Of a stretch of DNA of 20,556 nucleotides, positions 1-11,729 are shown in pieces. The stretch covers positions 1 through 20,556 of the forward strand of contig JAAPAO010000618.1 in assembly GCA_013115145.1 (NCBI GenBank), given 5' to 3'. Numbering within the stretch: position 1 is the first letter of the stretch; each line of letters starts with the position of its first letter. Made by a program: the position numbers and the translations under genes. Below the pieces are notes generated by a model that was not told the DNA's origin, ran no database searches, and was given only the letters and a program-made list of their open reading frames with translations. Source of the DNA: Perkinsus chesapeaki. Taxonomy: Eukaryota; Perkinsozoa; Perkinsida; Perkinsidae.

Positions 1-73
1 AGGAGGAGATATAATAGAAAGGAGTTTGATAGGAAATATGTTACTAGTGATACGGAGGAGGAGATATAATAGA
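1..73. repeat. Short direct repeat, two copies 55 bp apart
   Basis: An 18-bp unit (AGGAGGAGATATAATAGA) occurs at 1–18 and again at 56–73. The sequence after the two copies does not match, so this is not a clean minisatellite inside the window, although it could be the end of one that begins further left. Confidence 0.7.
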
Positions 74-359
74 TAGCTTCCTATTTCTCGTAGTGTATGT
101 GTAGCTTTATTCTTCAGCATATCAGCGCTGGTCATTGCATTGGTGAAGAAGAGTTCTTAGATGGGCAAGAGATGGAATATACTGCGAGTGTGCGCAGTGA
201 AAAAGTAAGGGCGTTCTGGACACTTGACTATAAAATATAGCAGTTGGCGTTTTCCGACTTGTGAGTCAATATAAAGTATCATAACGTGAAAAATTTCAAC
301 GACTGTGCCCTAATTGGCATATGTACCGTATCACTAACACCGCCCATGGCGCCATTCAG

Positions 360-474
360 CATCCAGTTGGACGCTTCTCTGGGGGTCGACGAGTGCGGAG
401 ATACAGCGGAGATTTCACTAGTCGGAAGTGAAACATTCGATGCATTATTTCGGGGAACATATCGCAAGAGATAA
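360..474 (+). other. Possible upstream exon of the PKG gene or tail of another gene
   Basis: An acceptor-like CATTCAG ends at 359 and is followed by an open frame to a TAA at 472–474. The peptide includes DTAEISLVGSETFDALF, which has the feel of the last strands and helix of a cyclic-nucleotide-binding domain. The frame could be cut by a donor at 421 (GTCGG) or 428 (GTGAAA). The 421 site is in phase with the exon starting at 751, but it gives a turn that is too short. Nothing else in 1–750 looks coding to me. The assignment is weak. Confidence 0.25.
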
Positions 475-750
475 AAGAGATTGGGCCAATGAAGGAATGT
501 TGGCTGCATAGTTTTTCGTAGACTGAGTACTATAGACTTTTACGGTATAGCATATTCTGATTTGGGTCGTGACATTTCCCACACACGTCTTAAAACCCAA
601 CGCGAGGCTCGTGTTAAAGTTTCGTTGGAATATCCGCGGTAACGGATGAGAGAAATGACATTTTTTCGAATTGTATAAGAAAAACGCACACGCAGTAGAG
701 TTGATATAAAGCTACAAATTTACTTCAAACTGCGGTAGTCTTCCAATCAG

Positions 751-5152
<4,402 letters not shown>

Positions 5153-6370
5153 TACAATTTATACGTATGTCGCCTGGCGGCATCGTCCCCGAGGTGCAGC
5201 GTGTTCAAGAATCCCAATATTGGCCCGACAACGTTTTTTCGTGATGCTTCCGATCTGTTGAGTTCGTTAAAATTTGAAGAGTGTGATCATCGGCACGCTC
5301 AAGACCTTTCAGCGAACTATAAGAACTCGTTAACGCACAACAGATGAACAGAGAGACTAACATTATTTTAGACTCGGCTTTTGAGCAGGCTTGAACGATA
5401 AAGTAGAAATAGGAAAACCGCAAATAGTACAGATTCCAATCTGAGGCATCCTAATAATGACGCGAATCATACCCGCTTCTACGCAGTAGATAAGACCATC
5501 ATCGACGAGGTAACATTGCGGTGAAGTTCCGCCTTTGATACGGCCCACGTAACGCTGTCTACCAATGCTGGACTAGCAGAGCCTTAGAGGGAGACCATTA
5601 GAAGCTCTATGTGAAGCCTCTATTATAGAAAATTGTATATGAAAATAGCATTGTGAAGTAAATTTGGAGTCGGAGAGCCGGCTCCCTGCCGTGACCCTCC
5701 GTTTTGTATTCGCACCACTCTAGTTCAGTTGAGGCTTGCCAGTGACTGAATACTCGGATTACGCTCTCTGGCTGAGGCATCAGCGCTATTTTCTCGTAAT
5801 ATCCCAATGTATCAAAAGCGGTGTTAAGTTACGAATTCCAAAGGAGGTATAACCTAATGTAGACTGCTAGCTCGAGAGCATTAGACTAATTCAAGATGGC
5901 TACAAGAGTCATCAGATAAGAGCTCGCTTTTCCAGCCTGGTTCCAACCATAATCCCATAGAACAGCAGACGAACGGCAACGATCCTCAAGCCCGGACACG
6001 CTGATCGAATGGATTTAGAAGCAAAGCAAATAGGCCTCAGGGGCGAAACAATGTAATCACTGCTCTCTTGCAAAGAGAGGTTACTAGGAACTTCCTTGAC
6101 CAAAGACAGGCGAAGCACATCGGACAGACTTCAGAGGCTCGGAATCAGAGCGAGTTTAGAGGCTCAGAATCAGACCCATGTGGATCGGACCCAATCTGAA
6201 TGATCACCATACAAAGTCAGTCGCTAGATATGGCAATATCGCAATGATCGCAAAGATAGCTCGTAAAGATAGAGGATCGTAGCTCAATCTCGCAACGAGA
6301 GATTTGTCACGCACGCATGTATAATGGAGCATTTAGAGGGCAAAGGATATCAGGCGGACTGAAGTGTAGA
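5153..6370. other. No recognisable gene (3' flank of PKG and spacer)
   Basis: All frames are short and lack recognisable motifs. The stretch begins with the PKG 3' flank. It contains a small hairpin at 6063–6079 (7-base arms, loop GCA) and the duplicated 25-bp unit at 6133–6175. I see no exon with good splice sites and a convincing peptide. Confidence 0.6.
6133..6175. repeat. Two-copy 25-bp tandem duplication
   Basis: The segment AGAGGCTCGGAATCAGAG at 6133–6150 recurs with two changes at 6158–6175, giving a 25-bp period. Confidence 0.7.
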
Positions 6371-7216
6371 ATCTCAAATAACAAGGAGCTCACGGAATCA
6401 CGTGAATTACGGTACGGTGCGGAGGGATTCCTTTATTTCTGCATTCTGAGCTACCATGGCTACATTCCTACTCATGAAAATAGTTCACGTTGACGTGTGC
6501 ATGCTGCCATGAAAACTGTTTACTGTGTCACACTCACATGCTAGTACTACTGATAAATCGAAGGAAGTGGCGATAGGACATTGAAAGGAATTCACTGTCA
6601 CTTCAACTCGCCAACTGTCTTGATCTTGTGAACACGGTTGCGTTAGAGGAACCTGATTTGTGGACAGCCAGCAAGCTCAACTTGGCAGTATGTCGTGCCC
6701 TCAGAATCCAGAATCGCGAGCATCGTAATGGAAACGTATTACTCTATTTTGAGTAGGTGCTGATTAGCAAATTTGCTAGGATCGGTCAGGTCATTTTGTG
6801 GGAAATGCACGATGATACCAACTGTTAAGTGAGTCACTTAAAATGACTCCAACGAAGTCTAGGTACAATAGAGAGTTGAGGACTGAATTTTTTACACTTT
6901 ATATAGCTGCGCGATATAGGCATGTCACATACCATGTGTAATTTAGTGCAAAGCGGCACCTTTAGGGTGGAAGTTCTTACCTTCTACCTGAGCAAGCGTC
7001 TTAAAGAAAGTAGCTCCTCTTATAGGTCTACTACTCGTTTCCTCAAGTGGCAGGAAAATGGGCCATGGCCCATGGACTTGCATTCTACAGTATACGTCGT
7101 ACTTCGAGTGGAAACCTCGAGGCTCAGCCAGGTGTGACCGTGACACATCGCTCAAAGCGAATCGCTTTGGTCCAAGCAGTGATTATAGTGATCTGGTTCT
7201 CCTTCTACGTGGAGAA
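6371..7216 (+). promoter_or_regulatory. 5' flank of esterase 1, duplicated from or to the esterase 2 flank
   Basis: Several blocks match the flank at 9461–9846. Examples are ATCTNAAATAAC at 6371 and 9461, CTCACATGCTAGTACTACTG near 6533 and 9596, and CCNGGTGTGACCGTGACAC just before each gene. The duplication therefore included at least 0.4 kb of upstream DNA. This copy is about 460 nt longer than its partner. The extra part lies roughly between 6650 and 7060 and holds three perfect palindromes (6765–6778, 6825–6841, 7058–7073). A fourth, at 7153–7169, lies nearer the gene. No exon is seen. The shared blocks are the best candidates for common promoter elements. Confidence 0.6.
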
Positions 7217-8476
7217 ATGATAAACTTCTATATATTCTTCACTGCGGCCATTTCCATGTTAAGTCGTGTAACGGCCCAGCCTAATGGCGCCTATGGTTCG
7301 GATACCACTATCGTACTCTTCTTTGAGATATTTGTGGATCCTACCAGCCCCACTAAGGGTACTGTGGACCTGTCTGGTATCCCTGAGCCCGAGTATGGCG
7401 ATTCACTCGACGTGAGAGGTATCGCATTCGACTACGATGGCACTGGACTCGTTCTAAATGGCGATGATACAGATTTGAGGGAAATGTTACGGCACTATAA
7501 TCTCCCCCCAGCCCAATGGTCGGCTCTCCAATATGACCCTTCCTCGGATGAAATCGATGTTAATTGGAATGGTACCATCTTTAAGTGCACCAAGCAACAT
7601 CTTGAGGAGGATAACTTCCAGCCACGTTATTCTGAGGAGACCCCTGTTGATAGTCATAATGGTAGGAGACTTGGTGTGAGGAATGGTGTTGAACGGAAAA
7701 TGACCATCGAGCTCCCTGACGGAACGAGAAATTACTGGATTTATTATCCAGCATCAGGCTCGGTCAGGTTTGTCCTGGTCAACCTACACTGTTTGTGGTG
7801 TCATTGCGATGAATGGAAAGATCGAAGCCGTTTGATGGATTATGCTGAGGAGTACAGATTTGCCTTGTTCACTCCATGCGGCTTGTGGAATGCTTTCCTC
7901 TTGCCATCCTGGAATGCGGGAGATTGCTGTCATGCTACAGACACTACCAACGACACGGAGTTCATCAAGGCGATGATAAGAGACCCTGAGTGGAAACTCC
8001 CTGAGTGGACCCCAGTTTATGCTGTTGGATACAGCAATGGTGGAATGATGGCTGAAACTTTGATGTGCCGTAATGTGGTGTCGAGAGCCGTTTCCATCGC
8101 TGGCGCCCTAGTCATAGGCAGAGGGACTGTACACGTCGACACATGTGATGCGGTTTATAACTCTACTGATTACAAAAGAGTACTTCACATTCATGGAACT
8201 GAAGACGGTTATGTTTCGTGGAAAGGAAACACCCGCCTTGGTTTCCCTCCAGTTAGAGCTGATATGGAAGGATGGGCAAAGAGGATGGGGTGTTCCAAGT
8301 CATTTGATCGAACAGAGCTCTTCGAGAGTCGCTTCAAGTACCTCGACTGGCATTGCCCTTGGTCAAGAAATGTTTCCTTGGTCCGCGTTGAAGGTGGAGC
8401 TCATAGATATTACAAAAAGAGGAATCTTGATGTTGCCGAGTATTCACTTCGCTTCCTCACAGCGCCAAACCCGTAA
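7217..8476 (+). CDS. Secreted PHB-depolymerase/LpqC-family esterase, copy 1
   Basis: An intronless 419-residue alpha/beta hydrolase. Residues 1–20 are a signal peptide with likely cleavage after VTA. Residues 21 to about 126 form a separate module, probably all-beta, of the kind I associate with Perkinsus secreted proteins. From about 160 onward it is the polyhydroxybutyrate depolymerase/LpqC esterase family (COG3509): NLHC (189–192, where the family usually has LHG at the oxyanion site), SWNAG.CC (231–238), nucleophile Ser273 in GYSNGG, Asp330 in HIHGTEDG and His396 in EGGAH. It probably acts outside the cell on a polyester or an ester-linked sugar polymer; the substrate is unknown. The frame stays open upstream to 7058, but only this ATG gives a signal peptide and is shared with copy 2. 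A pyrimidine-rich stretch and AG end 3 nt before the ATG, which would suit spliced-leader addition (inference). Confidence 0.9.
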   Translation: MINFYIFFTAAISMLSRVTAQPNGAYGSDTTIVLFFEIFVDPTSPTKGTVDLSGIPEPEYGDSLDVRGIAFDYDGTGLVLNGDDTDLREMLRHYNLPPAQWSALQYDPSSDEIDVNWNGTIFKCTKQHLEEDNFQPRYSEETPVDSHNGRRLGVRNGVERKMTIELPDGTRNYWIYYPASGSVRFVLVNLHCLWCHCDEWKDRSRLMDYAEEYRFALFTPCGLWNAFLLPSWNAGDCCHATDTTNDTEFIKAMIRDPEWKLPEWTPVYAVGYSNGGMMAETLMCRNVVSRAVSIAGALVIGRGTVHVDTCDAVYNSTDYKRVLHIHGTEDGYVSWKGNTRLGFPPVRADMEGWAKRMGCSKSFDRTELFESRFKYLDWHCPWSRNVSLVRVEGGAHRYYKKRNLDVAEYSLRFLTAPNP

Positions 8477-9460
8477 AGCCGTAGTTCATTATGAGCTGTT
8501 CATGAGGCCCTTTGTTGTTGGTGGTATGCTGTGCGTCGGCATCGATCAATCTTTCATCTATCTATGAGACATCAAAAATTTTTAGGCAGCAACGGCCTAC
8601 AGCCTTCCAGGTTCCGGACACATCGCAGTTTTCGAATTCTGGTAATCGGCAAATCGTTGTTGATCTTTTGCTTACCATCTTGATAGTTGTGTTGATGAAT
8701 TCCAGCCTGGAATTTCCAGGCAGTTCACAGTTCATACTTGCAAAATAAGACTTAGTCAAAAAGTCTTTGTGATAAGGATGCTGCTTGTTCGCTCACACAA
8801 TGGTTTGATTAACTGCTTCGACGAGCTGACTGACTAGTTGTCATCTAGTAGTTGAGCCTCTGTTACCAAGCAACCCTATCTCGTTTGTTACCAATGGAAG
8901 GTTCTGAGTAGATACTCTTCATTAAGGGGTGTCAAGTCGTGGTGAGAAGTACAAAGTTGCCAAAAACAGAGCTTAAGATCTTGCGTGAAATACACCTATG
9001 GTCACTCAGGAGTAAGTTTTAATCTCAGACCGAATTGCCACAAAGAGAGTTTTCGCAGTGGGGGGCTTCGTAAATAAGATTTACTAAAGATAAACGAATC
9101 ATTGAATCAATGACCTTCTCTAAATAATATACCCATTTCTCTCGAGACTTCGGTTGTTCGCGTGTTAATATGTGCAATAAGACCCATTGGACCATCGTCA
9201 GCTACTCAGGACACCGTTAGCCACCTATTAGCTGTATCGTGCGCATCTGATTCCTGGCCTCAGCTTGGCATCATGTGCTGCGTCATAGCTCGCGAGTTGT
9301 AAGCTTGGAGTGTTGGTATTCGATCTCGGCGAGATCATCTCGCACAATTTGGTAACAAGTTAGAAATCTTGGTCCCGCTGTAGCCTCCGAGTCTCGGAGT
9401 CCGAGAAGAAGTCGCCACAATGCATTAATACAAGTGGGGAAGGAAACGAATGCGAAAGAA
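8477..9460. other. Spacer between the two esterases, no gene seen
   Basis: No frame resembles a protein and no exon chain is visible. It contains perfect palindromes at 8705–8721 (8+1+8), 9322–9336 (7+1+7) and 9385–9399 (7+1+7). The sequence just after the esterase 1 stop does not match that after esterase 2, so the duplicated unit seems to end near the stop codon. Confidence 0.6.
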
Positions 9461-9846
9461 TCTGAAATAACTATGGGCTCACGGAGCACTAGTCGCGGTG
9501 TTGTGCGAGGGGATCCCTTCATTTCTGCTGCTCGATCACACTTGTGTGTGCGTGGAGATCAAATTGTCTCCAAGAGACAATTTGCTGTGCCGTGCTCACA
9601 TGCTAGTACTACTGAGGAATTGAAAAAGTTGAAGTTGCGATAAGATATTATAAGAGGTTCACTACTACGTCGACTTGGTGACTGATGACTTATCGTGTGA
9701 TTACGGTTTCGTTCAACGCAATGCCTTACACATCGTAGTTCGAGCGGCAACGTTAAGACTCTGCCGGGTGTGACCGTGACACCGTGACACCTCGCTGTTG
9801 TTCATGCCATCATCAGCGTGATCTGTTTCTGCTTCATTGCCGAGAA
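9461..9846 (+). promoter_or_regulatory. 5' flank of esterase 2, homologous to that of esterase 1
   Basis: This is the shorter partner of the flank at 6371–7216 and shares blocks in the same order. It carries the hairpin at 9560–9584, which esterase 1 lacks at the matching place. GTGACACCGTGACAC just before the gene is a small internal duplication of a GTGACAC unit that also precedes copy 1. Confidence 0.55.
9560..9584. repeat. Perfect hairpin, 11-base arms, 3-nt loop
   Basis: CAAATTGTCTC and GAGACAATTTG flank CAA. It lies about 260 nt before the esterase 2 start, in the duplicated flank, and is absent from the equivalent place upstream of esterase 1. It could be an inserted hairpin element or a binding site. 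Confidence 0.75.
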
Positions 9847-11106
9847 ATGATACACCTCTACATACACTTCGCTGCGGCTATGTCCATGCTAAGTCATGTA
9901 CGAGCCCAGCCTAATGGCACCTATGGCTCGGATACCACTATCGTACTCTTCTTTGAGATATTTGTTGATCCTACCAGCCCCACAAAGGGTACTGTGGACC
10001 TGTCTGGTATCCCTGAGCCCGAGTATGGCAATTCACTCGACGTGAGAGGTATCGCATTCGACTACAACGGCACTGGGCTCGTTCTAAATGACAATGATAC
10101 AGATTTGGGGAGAATGTTACGCCAGTATAATCTTCCCCCAGCTCAATGGTCGGTTATCCAATATGACTCTTCCTTGGATGAAATCGATGTTAATTGGAAT
10201 GGTACCATCTTCAAGTGCACCAAGCAACATCTCGAGGACGATAACTTCCAGCCACGTCATTCTGAGGAGACTCCTGCTGATAGTCATAGTGGTAGGAGAC
10301 TTGGTGTGAGGAATGGTGTTGAACGACAAATGACCATCGAACGCCCCGAGGGGAATAGAACTTATTGGATTTATTATCCAACAACAACCTCACTCAAATT
10401 TGTCCTCGTCAACCTACATTGTACGGATTGTCACTGCGATGAATGGAAAGATTATAGTCGTTTGATGGATTATGCTGAGGAATACAAGTTTGTCTTGTTC
10501 ACTCCATGCGCGGTGCAGAATGTTGTATTCCTTGAAGCCTGGAACGCGGGAGGATGCTGTCATGCTACATCCTCTGTCAACGACACGGAGTTCATCAAGG
10601 CAATGATAAGAGACCCCGAATGGAGTATTCCAGAATGGGTTCCAGTTTATGCTGTTGGATACAGCAATGGTGGGATGATGGCTGAAACTTTGATGTGTCG
10701 TAATGTGGTGTCGAGGGCCGTTTCTATCGCTGGTATCATCTTCATGGCCAGAGGAACTGCAGCCTTCGACGCGTGTGATGCGGTTTATAACTCTACTGAT
10801 GACAAAAGGATGCTCCACATTCATGGAAGTGAAGACGGTTATGTTTGGTGGAAAGGGAATTGGTTCCTCGGTCACCCCTCAGTTAGAGCTGACATGGCAA
10901 GGTGGGCGAAGAGGATGGGATGTTCGAAGTCATTCAATCGAACAAAGCTCTTCGAGGGTCGCTTCAAGTACCTCGACTGGCATTGCCCTTGGTCAAGAAA
11001 TGTTTCCTTGGTCCGCGTTGAAGGTGGAGCACATAACTATTACAAAAGGAGGAATCTTGACGTTGCTCAATATTCGGTTCGCTTCCTCACAGCGCCAAAC
11101 CCTTAA
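9847..11106 (+). CDS. Secreted PHB-depolymerase/LpqC-family esterase, copy 2
   Basis: A tandem paralogue of the gene at 7217. It is also intronless and 419 residues long, and it aligns without gaps at about 81% identity (my hand count: about 79 differences). It has the same parts: signal peptide 1–20 (cleavage after VRA), N-terminal module, Ser273 in GYSNGG, Asp330 in HIHGSEDG, His396 in EGGAH, and AWNAGGCC at 231–238. All catalytic residues are intact, so both copies look functional. The strongest divergence is at residues 222–230, next to the WNAG motif, where 7 of 9 positions differ; this could alter substrate choice. The first 20 residues also differ at 7 positions. The ATG sits in the context GAGAAATGAT shared with copy 1. 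The stop codon lies inside a perfect hairpin. Confidence 0.9.
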   Translation: MIHLYIHFAAAMSMLSHVRAQPNGTYGSDTTIVLFFEIFVDPTSPTKGTVDLSGIPEPEYGNSLDVRGIAFDYNGTGLVLNDNDTDLGRMLRQYNLPPAQWSVIQYDSSLDEIDVNWNGTIFKCTKQHLEDDNFQPRHSEETPADSHSGRRLGVRNGVERQMTIERPEGNRTYWIYYPTTTSLKFVLVNLHCTDCHCDEWKDYSRLMDYAEEYKFVLFTPCAVQNVVFLEAWNAGGCCHATSSVNDTEFIKAMIRDPEWSIPEWVPVYAVGYSNGGMMAETLMCRNVVSRAVSIAGIIFMARGTAAFDACDAVYNSTDDKRMLHIHGSEDGYVWWKGNWFLGHPSVRADMARWAKRMGCSKSFNRTKLFEGRFKYLDWHCPWSRNVSLVRVEGGAHNYYKRRNLDVAQYSVRFLTAPNP

Positions 11107-11142
11107 CGCCGACTCGGCGTTAAGCAGAAGCTCGGAGCTTCT
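11102..11142. repeat. Twin perfect hairpins overlapping the esterase 2 stop codon
   Basis: The first hairpin has 11-base arms CTTAACGCCGA and TCGGCGTTAAG around one base (11102–11124), and its left arm contains the TAA stop. One base later a second hairpin has 8-base arms AGAAGCTC and GAGCTTCT around one base (11126–11142). Esterase 1 has nothing like this after its stop. Candidate roles are 3'-end formation, a transcription block before the opposing gene cluster, or an inserted element. Confidence 0.8.
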
Positions 11143-11729
11143 AAGACTAGCCTGGCCTAATAGTCGGAACCGCTTATGAATAAAAATGACAAAATGAAGA
11201 TATTTATTGTACATTTCGTTCACGTAGAACCTCTTCACGCGGAGTATTGTCGACTATTCCAAAAGCCTCTGCTGTTCATTCATGCTTAGGAAATCTAGTA
11301 CAACTCGTCGCTGATTTAGTCACCAAATTTCAGTTATCAGATCTGCTGTGGTAAAGCCTTTAAATCCCAGCCTCACGCTGTAGATTCTCTTGTCTTGTAG
11401 ATGGCGTCCTCAGCAGTCGGTTCTAACTTTAAGTTATTCAGTTGATCTATTCGCTCTTGCGTTCATAAACACTACAAGAAGCCTAGGCTTAGAGGCCTAT
11501 CCGCACGTTCCATCAAGCTTGATTGCGATCTATTATCAGCTCCGGATTTCACTGTTGCTTACTGATCCGAATTCTACACCTTAGTTACTTGATTGTAGTT
11601 CGATCCGGGTCTCTGGCTCATGACTCACCGTGGACAACATCACATAATAAGGTGCTGATTAACACATTTCATACCAAAAATCGTTAGCATCGGTGTGGTG
11701 ATCCTGCAAGGCATCGGTGTGATTCCTGA
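11143..11729. other. Convergent intergenic region, no gene seen
   Basis: This lies between the + strand esterase and the 3' end of the - strand SpoVS-like gene. I see no coding signal. It contains AAGCCTAGGCTT (a 12-bp palindrome near 11479) and the repeated phrase GCATCGGTGTG (near 11688 and 11710). A block AGGTGCTGATTA near 11650 also occurs near 6754, in the extra part of the esterase 1 flank. Confidence 0.55.

Noticed and set aside
7058-7216. In-frame upstream extension of esterase 1 starting at ATG 7058
   Set aside because: The extension is not conserved in the paralogue, would bury the signal peptide, and begins in a palindrome in DNA specific to copy 1.
10414-10875. Open frame of 153 codons on the - strand
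   Set aside because: It is antisense to the catalytic domain of esterase 2 and is explained by its codon use.
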